This document shows, piece after piece, positions 20,566 through 31,738 of a stretch of 64,000 nucleotides of DNA. Numbering within the stretch: position 1 is the first letter of the stretch; each line of letters starts with the position of its first letter. Made by a program: the position numbers and the translations under genes. The DNA lies in the NCBI GenBank assembly GCA_047495785.1, contig JBLDXI010000020.1, positions 2,852,001-2,916,000 on the forward strand, read 5' to 3'. Below the pieces are notes generated by a model. It worked only from the letters and a program-made list of their open reading frames with translations, did not search any database and was not told the origin of the DNA. This DNA is from Lepidodermella squamata (Eukaryota; Gastrotricha).

Positions 20566-22923
20566 GTGAATAAAACCAATATGATCAGAGTCGAGTTTTT
20601 TACTTTCTCCCTCCTAGCTCTGCACCTATGCTTTCACCAGCCAACTGATAGTGCCAAAACCAAACGGCTGAGGATATTGGTTACATATCCTATAACAGGA
20701 ATGCTAATCAAAGTCGTTGATCGCCTCGCAGGATTCAACGCTCTGCTAGACATGGCAAACAACAGGACTGATCTATTGCCAGATTATAAACTCGAGGTCG
20801 AATACGAGGATGAAGCTTACGCTGGTAATAACGCTCCAACTGCTGTGATGAGCTGGCATAGAAGGATTATGACGACTAACGAGCCTGATCTCTACCCATC
20901 CCCGATCGTTCTTGGTGCCTCAAACAGTAACGGCTGTAAAGGTTTGGGTTTTTTCTTGCAGTACGTAAATCTCGTAACAGTTTCCGGATCTTGCACTGCA
21001 TCTTACTTGGCAGAACGAAGGCGTTTTCAAAATCTATATCTAACAACTCCAGTCGCAGGCCCGAAAAACTATGGTTACGTTCGTTTTTTGAAGGAAATCG
21101 GCAAGTGGGCACGTCTTGGGTTGTATGCTACCCCAGACAATACCAACGACTTCAACGCTGCCATTTCCTTCCATAAGATCGCGACTCAACAAGGGATCAA
21201 TTTCGCATGGTTTGACGCTCCAATAAAATTCGATGAGGAACGAGCTGAATCGCTCAAGAGTAGCGACGCTCGAATTATTGTTGTGATGACTACTTCGCGA
21301 TCAATCGCAATTCCCTTTTATTGCGTGGCCTACAATTCTGGTATTCGTGGCTCTCGATATCTTTTCCTGATTGTGGATAGTGCGTTTTCCAACCCTGTAA
21401 CTTTGAGTGAGGAGGTGATACCCGTGGGTTGTTCTCGGGATGTCATTGCCCTGCAAACCAAACAAACATTTTGGTTTGTTGATATTGATGGCACTGTCGA
21501 CGTGACTCAACGTAACTCCTTAGGCCTCAACAGGGCCGAAATGGATAATTTGATTTGGAAAAACAAAAACTCGACCATTCCTGGTCCTGATTACGAATCG
21601 CGGCTACCATACCTAGACGCTATGGCTATTATCATTCTGGCGCTTAACCGTACTGATTCTATGCTTAAAGCGGAGAATTTGACGTTTAGCGACTATCCAA
21701 TTCATGGTAGACGAATAATGCAATTAGCAAATCAATCTGTATTGAACACTGATTACTACGGACTTCGAGCTCCTAGGGTCCGTTACGATTTCAACGGACA
21801 GCTTTTCGGTTTGCCCAATTTCATCAGCTACTGGACCCCGCAGAAATCTTTCGATAAACTTGTCCAAATCGATCAGTTGGAACACAGCTCGTCGGAATCG
21901 TACGAAGCTTACGAGATTAAACCTTTGGCGCGAATCCAATGGCCGACTGAGGACGGAAATCCCCCGCGCGACTCGCGTAGGACTGTGATTGAAATCCTCG
22001 AACCTTCTAACAGCTTTCGCATTGCGATTTCCTTCGTTGCGGTGTTATTTATCGCGTTTCAACTGTTCGGTCTATTAGCTCTGATTCGAAAACGAAGAAT
22101 CTTACCCCTTGCCTACTCACTAATTGAAATCAAAGCTTGTGGGCTGGCGGGTTGCTTGATGCTCAACGTGTCTGCTGTTTTGTTTGCATTTAAAGCCAAA
22201 GATGAAAATGTGCTGTGGATATTGCGCATTTGCTCCTTGGCAAGCGCAATGTCTGCTATTTCATCAGCTACATTTCTAAGATCGATTTTCACGACAAAAA
22301 TAGCACCGCCTAGTAAAAGGAAAAGCAGCGCCGCAATTTTGCAAAAGCCAAGCGATGCATCAACTGTTATTACCCAGAAAAATAGCAGCAGCAATCTAGT
22401 TGCGGAAAATAACGTTGATATCCCGCGCCAGGCTAGGGAGCAAAATTTTGCGGGAAAAGTGAAGAAATCCAGGCAGATCTTGGCAGGGATCTTCGGAATT
22501 CACGCAGCAGTTCTCATTGCTTGGTTTGCGAGCCATGAAATCAGCTGCAGCTTGGTCTTGATTCAAGAGCCTATCTACGACTCAATTCTCGACACTGAGT
22601 ATTTGAGCTATGTTACGCTCTGTAAGACCGACAATTATTTGGCATGGATTATGGCTCTTGTATCGTCTAGTATTGCTGTGATTGCGGCTGCTGGCCTAGC
22701 GACTTTCAAAATGCGACGTTTGCAGAGTCGGGTAATTGAGAGGAATGAAATAGCTCTTGCTGTGTGCTTTCTGGGTTCGATCTTTCCTGCATCCATTTTG
22801 ATTCTTATCATCTTGGGCGATATCTATCGGCAGCAAATGGCCATATCGGTTCTGTCTCTTCTTTTGTCCTTATTAATGAGCGGTACCTGGATAAGCGGAA
22901 CTTTCAAAGTTATATTCTGGTAG
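20566..22923 (+). CDS. GABA-B-like class C receptor, second + subtype, single exon
   Basis: 785 aa. The start is the ATG at 20581 or the upstream in-frame codon at 20566; a hydrophobic leader (FFTFSLLALHLCF) follows either. The extracellular domain aligns throughout with the other + receptors but is clearly more diverged. Helix 3 begins KDENVLWILRIC, so the Cys at the usual position is absent, while the second-loop Cys (VTLC) remains. The loop between helices 3 and 4 is short on prolines and rich in Ser/Lys. The C-terminus SGTFKVIFW and the REQNF segment distinguish this subtype. The fragments at 1-315, 7383-7698 and 17098-17400 resemble this subtype, which suggests it once preceded each paralogue. 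Confidence 0.87.
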   Translation: MNKTNMIRVEFFTFSLLALHLCFHQPTDSAKTKRLRILVTYPITGMLIKVVDRLAGFNALLDMANNRTDLLPDYKLEVEYEDEAYAGNNAPTAVMSWHRRIMTTNEPDLYPSPIVLGASNSNGCKGLGFFLQYVNLVTVSGSCTASYLAERRRFQNLYLTTPVAGPKNYGYVRFLKEIGKWARLGLYATPDNTNDFNAAISFHKIATQQGINFAWFDAPIKFDEERAESLKSSDARIIVVMTTSRSIAIPFYCVAYNSGIRGSRYLFLIVDSAFSNPVTLSEEVIPVGCSRDVIALQTKQTFWFVDIDGTVDVTQRNSLGLNRAEMDNLIWKNKNSTIPGPDYESRLPYLDAMAIIILALNRTDSMLKAENLTFSDYPIHGRRIMQLANQSVLNTDYYGLRAPRVRYDFNGQLFGLPNFISYWTPQKSFDKLVQIDQLEHSSSESYEAYEIKPLARIQWPTEDGNPPRDSRRTVIEILEPSNSFRIAISFVAVLFIAFQLFGLLALIRKRRILPLAYSLIEIKACGLAGCLMLNVSAVLFAFKAKDENVLWILRICSLASAMSAISSATFLRSIFTTKIAPPSKRKSSAAILQKPSDASTVITQKNSSSNLVAENNVDIPRQAREQNFAGKVKKSRQILAGIFGIHAAVLIAWFASHEISCSLVLIQEPIYDSILDTEYLSYVTLCKTDNYLAWIMALVSSSIAVIAAAGLATFKMRRLQSRVIERNEIALAVCFLGSIFPASILILIILGDIYRQQMAISVLSLLLSLLMSGTWISGTFKVIFW

Positions 22924-23007
22924 TAATCATCGTAAGCTGGCTAACGATAGCAAGGTAATCGCAATTTATTAAAAAGCTACCGTCTCAATTCCTAATTCAT
23001 AAAAATC

Positions 23008-25404
23008 CTATATTATAATCGCACTTGAACTAACAGACAAAACAAGCTCACCGATAGATACTACAATCATTTGATCGCAGAAACTTCGAGATGAAGTGAC
23101 TAGCATCAGTAAAATAATTGCGCACAAAATGACTGTAACGTTTGCCATTGCTATTCTCAGTCTTTTGCTTTGGGGAAGGTAATGCTGTGGTATGTCAAGC
23201 CCCCGTAAGTTGAATGCCAGCAAGCAACCTCCCAAAATGAGTATGGCATGAAGGGCAAGTATAGCCCCGAGCCAATACATTGAGTAAGCCGAAGAGCATG
23301 AAAGGCTTTCAGTATCAAAATAGCTATCCATTGCTGAATCAAAGTCTACTTCAGAGGTTTTCCTCACGGGAATCAACGGGTCAATAATAAGCCAAATTAC
23401 CGCAATCGCCATGTGCAGCAAGACAATAGATATAATAGTAAGGATTTTCTGAACATCAAACCACTGCTTGACGCTGTCTATGTAATCAGGACGCACAGAT
23501 GAACTCGGTGCTGCAGTCGTGTCACACTTATTATTAGCTTGCTTGTACTTCTGAAGGGCCCCAGATGAAGCGCTTTGAGAAATCTGCGGTTTCCTCGATT
23601 GCAAGTTCTTGTCAGCTCGAATCGCATTTGATCCGAAGTTACTTGGGACTGAACGAGCACCTTTCATCTTCGCAACATCGCTGATTTTCTTCAGAGCCAT
23701 AACAATGGTTACATCGAGAATAGCCAGACCCACAACAGATGGAATAACTTTAACACCACAGGATAAAGCAGGGAATGAATCTATGCAGCCAAACGAGATA
23801 GCCGCATCAAGATATAAGATTAAGCTACCGGAAAAAATGAGAGCTTTATAAGGCAGGTCACTGTTACTCTTATTTCGCTTGAATTTCGCAATAAACAATG
23901 CCACGGTGCCAATGAAGAAAACTGAAGCTAAAGCAGCGATGATAGATACAGCGGTCATCCCGCATTGAGACGCGAGATGAATCACTTTGGACAAATCCTT
24001 TGGTGGGCGCCCAGATTCCGTAAACCAAATTGGGCTGCTTTCGTACGAAAATATGTATCCGTTGATGTCCCATTGAGAATAATTACTGCTTTGGTTATAG
24101 ATAGCCCGAGCTACGACAGTTGGAGTATTGTTTGTCATTTGAGCGATTGACATCATTTCAGACACCGTCCCCAGATCTGTGTAAGACCATTTGCCAATGC
24201 GGAGACCAGTGTACTGAGAGAATATAGCCGTCTGGTTTGCGACAGTCTGGATTAGCCTTGGAAAATCAGTAAAATCTCTCAAGGTCATGTTGTAGTTCCT
24301 CTGCAGAGCGATTTCTGTCCTATGAAGAGTAAGAACGCCAGCCATTGCTGCGTCGTAGCATAAGTGTCTATAGGTGTAGTCTGCAGCTTTCACGTTGTTA
24401 GTTCTCAGATCATGCATTGTTTCGAAATCCTTCAAGGTATGACCGAGGCTTGTCACAACATTCGAGTTGGGGTCTGGGTTTTGGAAAGATCCTGTGAAAA
24501 ATCCGATTTTCAACTGCTCCAAAATGATATCTCGACTACATCCATCTGGTAGAGCGAGTGTCAGAGGGTCTATAGGGAAGAAGCACCAATAGAGAAAAAT
24601 TAGAACATAGTGAGGTGCTCGCATCCCTAATTGATATGTGTAGCACATGAATTTCGCGCATATCGGAATTTGAATCATGGAGAATGCAATCACTCTAGCC
24701 CCACTTTTCTTCACTTCCATCACAGAATCCAAAGTTACATCGTAGTCACTTGAGTAGTAAACAACATTGACCCCAGCTGTTGTAGCCACGCTGTAGAATC
24801 GTTGCCCTTGCATGAGTTCATTTATATTCCCAGCATAAGCGAGAAGTCCGACTTGGTTCCAATTGCCGATTCTCCTCATAATCGCCAGAGCAAGAACAGC
24901 TACGCTTTCCGTAGGCATTTGGACGGAGAACAATGTTTGAAACAACGAGTTTCGTTTCGACGTTATGAAAGCACCGCTACATTGCTCGGAGAAAGTTGTT
25001 AATTGCACAGTTCTCATCGCAAGACCGACGGTTTGGCACGCTACAGTTGGTCCCAAGTTTATAGGAGCAATGTAGTTACCATCTGGCCGTTCCTTTCGCA
25101 TAAATTTCATCAAATTGCGATTCGCATTGATGTTACCTGGGCCTTCATCTTCGATTTCTGGCACTACGTTGTAATCGGGGAGAATATCCGAACGAGCATT
25201 TACGTTTTCGATGACGATTTGCATCGCTGCTTCGCAAGATGGCCACGTGACTTCGCCGGCAGCATTTTTCGGAAAAAATCTCAACATTGTCAAATTGTAG
25301 CGTTTTGGCAGCGCCTCTGTACCAAGGGAAAAGGCAGCTATCAGCAGGGGAGTTATCATGGTATTTTGCAATGGTTTATTTCTCTGACGGAAAACGATGT
25401 CCAT
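23008..25404 (-). CDS. GABA-B-like class C receptor, minus-strand subtype, copy 1
   Basis: 798 aa from the codon at 25404; an internal ATG at 25359 would start MITPLLIAAFSLGTEA, a better signal peptide. The binding domain contains VNARSDILPDYNVVPEIEDEG, closely matching the NSRRDILPDY region of GABA-B receptors. Seven helices occupy about 475-785. Helix 3 is led by Cys (ALSCGVK) and the second loop has ESLSC. Before helix 6 the sequence is FNLRGLDIPQHYLPQSKRLRIAM, so this subtype differs from the + receptors in the G-protein-facing region. It is tail-to-tail with the receptor at 20566 (about 85 bp between stops). The copy at 27906-30296 is highly similar. Confidence 0.88.
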   Translation of the reverse strand: MDIVFRQRNKPLQNTMITPLLIAAFSLGTEALPKRYNLTMLRFFPKNAAGEVTWPSCEAAMQIVIENVNARSDILPDYNVVPEIEDEGPGNINANRNLMKFMRKERPDGNYIAPINLGPTVACQTVGLAMRTVQLTTFSEQCSGAFITSKRNSLFQTLFSVQMPTESVAVLALAIMRRIGNWNQVGLLAYAGNINELMQGQRFYSVATTAGVNVVYYSSDYDVTLDSVMEVKKSGARVIAFSMIQIPICAKFMCYTYQLGMRAPHYVLIFLYWCFFPIDPLTLALPDGCSRDIILEQLKIGFFTGSFQNPDPNSNVVTSLGHTLKDFETMHDLRTNNVKAADYTYRHLCYDAAMAGVLTLHRTEIALQRNYNMTLRDFTDFPRLIQTVANQTAIFSQYTGLRIGKWSYTDLGTVSEMMSIAQMTNNTPTVVARAIYNQSSNYSQWDINGYIFSYESSPIWFTESGRPPKDLSKVIHLASQCGMTAVSIIAALASVFFIGTVALFIAKFKRNKSNSDLPYKALIFSGSLILYLDAAISFGCIDSFPALSCGVKVIPSVVGLAILDVTIVMALKKISDVAKMKGARSVPSNFGSNAIRADKNLQSRKPQISQSASSGALQKYKQANNKCDTTAAPSSSVRPDYIDSVKQWFDVQKILTIISIVLLHMAIAVIWLIIDPLIPVRKTSEVDFDSAMDSYFDTESLSCSSAYSMYWLGAILALHAILILGGCLLAFNLRGLDIPQHYLPQSKRLRIAMANVTVILCAIILLMLVTSSRSFCDQMIVVSIGELVLSVSSSAIII

Positions 25405-25446
25405 CAGATAAACAGGAGTTGCTTGAGTGCAATCTTTAATTATGGC

Positions 25447-25633
25447 GAAGTGCTTGGAATTAATTTAAAGAAAGAGTCTGATTTGAACACTCCTCTGCTT
25501 TTTAAATCAAAATCCGGAGCAAATAATCAATAAAATGTCCCTGTTTTCCTGAGATGAGCTTTCGTATAATTTGATGAAGGCGGAGTATGTATCTGGAATT
25601 AATTCGAATAATGTGTTGAATTTTGAACACTCC
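25447..25633 (-). promoter_or_regulatory. Two copies of a GGAGT...ACTCC inverted-repeat block upstream of a receptor
   Basis: At 25582-25633 the block starts GGAGTATG, holds GGAATTAATTCGAATAATG, and ends GAACACTCC. A partial copy at 25447-25493 keeps GGAATTAATTT and GAACACTCC. The same block occurs once upstream of the second minus-strand receptor (30371-30420). Position just 5' of two paralogous genes suggests a shared promoter element or a very short inverted-repeat insertion duplicated with the gene. There is no proof of function. Confidence 0.4.
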
Positions 25634-27905
25634 ACCAAAAAATCATCTGAATGAGAAAAGTCAAGAATTTAATGACCCTGCTGAATGCTGAAATTTTAAC
25701 GTCACGCCGCGAACATCAGCTAATCTTCTACCTAGTCATTCCTTATAGCGAAAATTTTTGCTTCATTATTGCCTTTGTAAAAATAACTCCAAGTCTACTC
25801 TAACCCTCTTTGACCGGCATATAGAAATATGCACTTGGAGAATCGGGCCTAGGGGTAACCTGGTCCGCTGATCTAGAATCTGGATATATTTTTTTATATA
25901 TTGATAACGGGCAGGTTGTTACGTAACTTTAAAAAATGCTTGAGAATCTACAGATCTCGTAAACTGTAACTGTGAATCTGAAACGGATTTCACTAGCTTC
26001 ATCTTCGCATAGGAAAACCTAGGAATCCTCGGAAGCATAAATATTCACTCAGGTTGGGATAATTGGTGTTACGTAAGCTAATTACCTAATTAGTGACTAA
26101 TTGACTGGATGACGGGGAACTCCCGTCGTTGTGGGGCATGTTCCGTTCCGTCGGTCCGTCAGTCCGTCCGTCGTCAAAGTTGTATGTGTTAGTTGATAGT
26201 GTGTCAAAAAATGAGTCTTTTGTTACAATGTGTGTGTAGCAGTAAAAAATGAGTTGTCGTGTGACGGGGCGTGTTGTCCTGGGGTGTGTTCCGTTTTGTC
26301 GGTCCGTCGGCAAAAAGCATCAGTAGGGAGTGTTAAATAATTAATCCCATTTACAGCAGGATTAGGGTGTGCCAGTTGCCGCGCAATTGTGCGCACGACA
26401 TCGACATGGCGTCTTTCAATCGTCTTTCACCTGTTTTCAATCCTATGAAAAAGCTTCCGCACACCTGCTATTCGTACTATTTTAGCTTGTTCGACATGGC
26501 AACTTTAAACTACGGCTAACAGTAATAGAACATTCCCAGACCCGCTTACGTTTTCGTTTGCGCGCTATTTTTACCGAATACATGATTAGCAAATGTGACA
26601 TTCGTGATTTGTAGCTTGAATTGAAGCCCACCTGAGCAACAATACATTGATTTGCAAGCCAATCTCAAATAATAGCCCCGGCTTCTACGTAACTTGATAA
26701 GCTGCGTGATATGGACCCTAATGCCAACTGGTGTAGGTGGCGGTTACCGAATGGTTCTCAAGGATCAATTCCATCCGGGAATTACGCCGTCGTCGCGCGA
26801 CACGCTACATTGGCGCAAAGCCAAGGATGTGCACGAAAACGTTATACTTGGGTCTTAGGTTATGCATGTTCAAGGTCACACCTGCCCACGTACTTGACAA
26901 AGTCACGGAGTTCCTCGGCTACTGTCAAAGACCGCAGGCCGACAGTGGTAATCCTTCCAGCTTTTTTGACACGGAAGGATGAGGTGATAACATGGAAATG
27001 TGCCTTATGTGTTATATGCCATTGGAAAGCTCGACGAACGGATATTCCGTTTTCATACGTCGCATCTCATTTTTGGAGTCTGATAGGCGAAAATAATTGA
27101 GTTAGATTGAATGTTACACCCGTGTAACCCACGGCTAAAGAGGGCTAAAATGAGAGGCAATGTCAGAGCAGAAATACCTAATTTCGGCCGCTAGGACCAA
27201 ACTTCGGCCACCGGATGAAATTCGGACACTAACAGTTATTTTCACGCAGCTCAAGATGCAATCTGTGAGCCAACCTGTTTCGTGATTTTTCAAGCACGTG
27301 ATCACAAAAAAATATTCTAAATGCGGGCGAGGGTGGCTCTCGGCTCTCATGAGTGCTTTGCTACCATAAACAATAGAGGTTCAGGCAACACGTTATCACG
27401 GAAAAGCTCAAATGTAAAGCAACGAAGTCGATTTCCACACTAAGCTTGCCGAGACGAATTTAACGGTAACAAACTTGGGGTATTACCGTAGCTGAATAAG
27501 GTGGCCGAGATTAGGGCACCCGGTTCCCTAATTCCGGACAGGATTCTGGCTGACGACAAAATTAGCCATAAATCAAGGCAAAATCGTCCGGACTTCAAGA
27601 AACCGGCATTCGATATAGCCCAAAGTACTGTCTATAATTCTGTATTTTTCGAATATTTTCTAAAAATTCACCTGGCTAGGGAAACCCCAAAAACGGCTGA
27701 ATATTGAGCGCGTTGTTCTATTTTGACATAATTTCAAAATAAAGCCAAGAAAATGTCGATTTTACTCATGATTTCTTTTCATAATTATTAGGAAACATGA
27801 ATAACTAGTCAATATTTTGAAAACTACAACAACAATGTTGGAAAGGATTTTATTCGTATGCGAAAAATCGCACATTAGTGAATCCATCTTCTGCTCTTAC
27901 AAATC
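25634..27905. other. Gene-free stretch between the two minus-strand receptors
   Basis: I see no supported gene. At 26120-26330 there is low-complexity CGTCGGTCCGTC-type repeat in two clusters. At 26710-27000 overlapping ORFs on both strands (for example VGLRSLTVAEELRDFVKYVG on minus) look like decayed transposon coding sequence but match nothing I recognise. The rest is AT-rich. The 2.3 kb may include the duplicated promoter of the 23008-25404 receptor. Confidence 0.4.
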
Positions 27906-30296
27906 CTATAATATTGTAATCGCACTTGAACTAGCAGACAAAACAAGCTCACCGATAGAAAATACAATCATTTGATCGCAGTAACTTCGAGATGAAGTTA
28001 CTAGCATTAGTAAAATTATTGCACAAAAGATCATGGCTACATTTGCCATTGCTATTCTCAGTCTTTTGCTTTGGGGAAGGTATTGCTGTGGTATGTCAAG
28101 CCTCCGTAGCTTGAATGCCAGTAAGCAACCTCCTAAAATGACAAGAGCATGAAGGGCGAGTAGAGCCCCGAGCCAATACATGGAGTGAGCCGAAGTGCAT
28201 GAAACGCTCTCCGTGTCGAAGTAGCTATCCAAAGCAGTATCAAAATCGATTGTTGAGATTTTACTCGCTGGCACCAATGGATCAAAAATTAGCCAAGTTA
28301 TCGCGATTGCCATATGCATCAAGACGAGCATAATTATAAAAATTATTTTCCGCATATCAAACCATTGCTTAACGGCTTCTTCACTGTCAGGACGTGCTTG
28401 TGCAGAAGAATGGGCCGCTATAGTCACATCTTGAATTTTATTGCTTGCTTGCTTTCTGGACATCATTGGAGACTTCTCGAGAATGCCAGCAGAAGATGCT
28501 TTTATGTTGCTCTTCGGTGCTTTCTTCTTCGAGCCAAAGTTACTTCGACCCGAAGATCCAGAATGGGCGACTTTCGCTTTTGAAACCTCACCTATTTTCT
28601 TCAGAGCCGAAATGATTGTTGCGTCGAGGATAGACAAGCCAAGAACAGGCAAAATGACTTTAATACCGCACGAAAGGGCTGGAAATGAGTCCATGCTGCC
28701 GAAAGAAATCGCAGCTTCAAAGTATAGAGGCAAGCAACCAATGAAAATAAGAGTCTTCAAGGGCAAATCCTTGTTTTTCCTATTCTGTTTCAATTTGGCA
28801 ATAAACAAGGTTGCAGAAACAATTGAGAAACTTATAGCTAGCGCAACGATGACAGATGTAGAGACAACGCCACATTGAGACTTAAGGTGAATCACTTTGG
28901 ACAAATCTTTAGGCGGAGCGCCAGATGTCGTGAACCAGATAGGACTATTCTGAGGCGAAAATGTGTAGCCTTTCAAGTCCCACTGAGAAAAGCCGCTACT
29001 TTCGTTGTAGATGGCACGAGCAACTACCATCGGGGTGTTATTTATCATTTGAGCGATCGACATTAGTTCCGACATCGTCCCCAAATCTGTGTAAGACCAT
29101 TTGCCAATCCGCAGGCCAGTATATTGATATGTCAAAACCGTTTGATTAGCAACATATTGCACGAGCCTTGGATAGTCATTGAAATCTCTCAAGCTCATGT
29201 TGTAGTTCATCTGCAGAGCGATTTCTGTCCTATGAAGTGTTAGAACGCCAGCCATAGCTGCGTCGTAGCATAGGTGTCTATAGGTGTAGTCTGCAGCTTT
29301 CACGTTGTTAGTTCTCAGATCATGCATTGTTTCGAAATCGTTCAGGTTATGACCGAGACTTGTCAGCACATTCGAGTTGGCGTCGGGGTTTTGGAAAGAT
29401 CCTGTGAAAAATCCGATTTTCAACTGCTCCAAAATGATTTCCCGACTGCATCCTTCTGGCAGTGAGATCGTCAGAGGATCTGTTGGGAAGAAGCACCAAT
29501 ACAGGAAAATGAATACGTAGTAAGGAGCCCGCATCCCTAATTGATATGCATAACACATGAATTTGGCACACATTGGGATTTGAACCATTGAAAATGCAAT
29601 CACTCTCGCACCACTTTTCTTCACTTCCATCACTGAATCCAAGGTTATATCGTAGTCGCTCGAGTAGTGGAGAACGTTTATTCCATCGGCTGTAGCCACG
29701 CTGTAAAAGCGTTGTCCTTGCATTAGTTCATTGATATTCCCTGCAAAGGCGAGGATTCCGACTTGGTTCCAATTACCCATTCTCCTCAGAATCGCCAAAG
29801 CAAGAACTGCGACGGTTTCCGTCGGCATTTGTACGGAGAAAAGCGTTTGAAACAACGAGTTTCGCTTTGAAATTATGAAAGCACCACTGCATTGTTCGGA
29901 GAAGGTTGTCAAGTATACAGTTCTAATCGCTAAGCCTGCGATTTGGCAAGCAGCTGTTGGTCCCAGGTTTACAGGGGCAATGTAATTGCCGTCTGGTCGT
30001 TCTTTCCTCAGGAATTGTATCAGATTTCGATTTGCATTGGTGTTGCCAGGGCCTTCGTCCTCAATTTCTGGCACGATGTTGTAGTCGGGCAGAATATCCG
30101 ACCGAGCATTAACGTTTTCGATGACAATTCGCATCGCTGCCTCGCAAGATGGCCACGTGACCTGGCCAGCAGCATTCTTAGGTAGGAACCTCAACAAAGT
30201 CAGATTGTACTGTTTCGAGGCTGCTCGTACCTCGATAAGAGCGGCTGAAATCAGCAACAGAATCACGATTTCCCTGGTCACTCGTCTCATCTTCAT
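27906..30296 (-). CDS. GABA-B-like class C receptor, minus-strand subtype, copy 2
   Basis: 796 aa starting MKMRRVTREIVILLLISAALIEVRA, a good signal peptide. It aligns end to end with the receptor at 23008-25404 with few gaps, including the DILPDYN motif, the GCSRE segment, the helix-3 Cys and the LPQSKRLRIAMANV stretch before helix 6. Most differences fall in the Ser/Lys-rich loop between helices 3 and 4 and in the signal peptide. There is no intron or lesion. Both copies end in SSSAI(T/I)I just before a similar AT-rich tail, so the pair is a simple tandem duplication in the same direction. Confidence 0.88.
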   Translation of the reverse strand: MKMRRVTREIVILLLISAALIEVRAASKQYNLTLLRFLPKNAAGQVTWPSCEAAMRIVIENVNARSDILPDYNIVPEIEDEGPGNTNANRNLIQFLRKERPDGNYIAPVNLGPTAACQIAGLAIRTVYLTTFSEQCSGAFIISKRNSLFQTLFSVQMPTETVAVLALAILRRMGNWNQVGILAFAGNINELMQGQRFYSVATADGINVLHYSSDYDITLDSVMEVKKSGARVIAFSMVQIPMCAKFMCYAYQLGMRAPYYVFIFLYWCFFPTDPLTISLPEGCSREIILEQLKIGFFTGSFQNPDANSNVLTSLGHNLNDFETMHDLRTNNVKAADYTYRHLCYDAAMAGVLTLHRTEIALQMNYNMSLRDFNDYPRLVQYVANQTVLTYQYTGLRIGKWSYTDLGTMSELMSIAQMINNTPMVVARAIYNESSGFSQWDLKGYTFSPQNSPIWFTTSGAPPKDLSKVIHLKSQCGVVSTSVIVALAISFSIVSATLFIAKLKQNRKNKDLPLKTLIFIGCLPLYFEAAISFGSMDSFPALSCGIKVILPVLGLSILDATIISALKKIGEVSKAKVAHSGSSGRSNFGSKKKAPKSNIKASSAGILEKSPMMSRKQASNKIQDVTIAAHSSAQARPDSEEAVKQWFDMRKIIFIIMLVLMHMAIAITWLIFDPLVPASKISTIDFDTALDSYFDTESVSCTSAHSMYWLGALLALHALVILGGCLLAFKLRRLDIPQQYLPQSKRLRIAMANVAMIFCAIILLMLVTSSRSYCDQMIVFSIGELVLSASSSAITIL

Positions 30297-30370
30297 TCAC
30301 AGTCTGTGCAAATCATGCAATGATGCAATGTTTTTCTGAGACTCAACCTTCCAGATTTTCCAATTAAGGT

Positions 30371-30420
30371 GGAGTGTGCGTAGAATTAATCCGAATAATG
30401 TGTTGATTTTCGAACACTCC
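30371..30420 (-). promoter_or_regulatory. GGAGTGT...ACACTCC inverted-repeat block
   Basis: A 50-base block with perfect 7-base ends (GGAGTGT and ACACTCC) and a conserved core AGAATTAATCCGAATAATGTG. It lies 75 bp upstream of the receptor start at 30296. It matches the blocks at 25447-25633 upstream of the other minus-strand receptor. Confidence 0.4.
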
Positions 30421-31738
30421 TCCAATAAATAAAACGTCAGTATGAGATAAATTAGGTACGATTAGATCTTTCACATCGAATCCGTCTGACTATCTCTTTT
30501 ATTCCTCTTACACAGCAAGAGTGAGCTACTCTCGAGTCTCGTGTTTCATGCTTATAACCGCCGTCAGCCGTCTCTCAAAATGGTACGGGATGATGAGAAT
30601 CCTAATTACACACTTTTTTCATGTTTCAAAATGCGTACATTTAATTTGAGCTAAAAGCCCATATTTTTCCTAATTTTCTCATTTTGCTTATTATACAGAG
30701 GGAAGAAAATGGAGAACGCAGAAAAAAAACAGGGCGCTGATTTAGGCGTAAAAGCTAGTTGTTCAAAACGAAGGTTCACTAAGTTTTGAACAGCTTCTGC
30801 CTGAATCGGCGGGTTCCAATAAATACAGGCTGATTCAGGCTTTTGCAAACAATTGTTGGTGGTTTCGTTGGCGAAAGCTCCAATTTGATGGTAGACAACC
30901 TGAATTAAAATTTTAGGGTTTGATGGTGAACGTCCCTGAAATTGATGGTGAAAAGCCCAAATTTGATGGTAGGCAAATTTAAACCCGATTGATTTCATTG
31001 GATAACATAGGTAATTGCTGAAATAAATTGGAAAACCATTTCGGTTCAACTTGTTTTGAAATTTTTTGAAATTGTGATTTCAAATGCTGAAAAATTGAGC
31101 CGATATGGCTTTCCAATGGGAGCCTCCTATAGAGGTCTTAGAAAATTCTCTACGATTACAAGTCAAGTCACCCTTTTGCCAATTGCTGGGAAATACAGAA
31201 AATACTGTAACGCGGTCCTTTTTCGAACACTTTTGGCTTTGAGCGTGAGTTTCTCCTCAACCCTGGTAGATAGAGATAACATTCAAAATGCAGAAGATAG
31301 CCCAGAATCTCGTCTTTCAAATGACACATGAGAAACAGATTAGTTAAGGAAGAATGGTTGTACTTCTTCGCAGGTGCGCCAAGGTGAAAAATTGCCAACT
31401 TTTTCAAATGGCAGTAATTTTCATGGCCATCACAAAATTAAGCCAGAAAAACATGTTTTTGTGCGAATTAAGACCACGTTACAGTACAAAAGTTCGAAAG
31501 ACGAGCAATTTTATGCATAAATTCCAGTATCTTTATACTCCGGCATTAGAAAACTATTCACCCGCAAAGCCGAATAGTCCGAAAAGTTTTAAATTAAATC
31601 AAATTTCGTTGTTTAATCAAGGCATTCTTGTATTCAAAATGACAAAATGACGACCAATTTTTATTTATTTCATAGGTAATTATTAGCAAACATGAACAGC
31701 TTCTCAGTATTTTAAAACCACAACAAAAATGTTCAAAA
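30421..31738. other. Gene-free stretch with a dispersed GATGGTGAA repeat
   Basis: No supported gene. The segment 30870-30970 repeats words such as AATTTGATGGTAG and AATTGATGGTGAAAAGCCC several times. The same words recur at 58765-58910 inside the intron of the third CBP-like gene, so this is a dispersed repeat. ORFs on both strands overlap it and show no domain. Confidence 0.4.

Noticed and set aside
26086-26313. Thr/Asn/Arg-rich minus-strand ORF
   Set aside because: It is built from CGTCGGTCCGTC-type low-complexity repeat, with no domain or paralogue.
26711-27100. Overlapping ORFs with a possible transposon origin
   Set aside because: No recognisable motif on either strand; reported only within the gene-free stretch.
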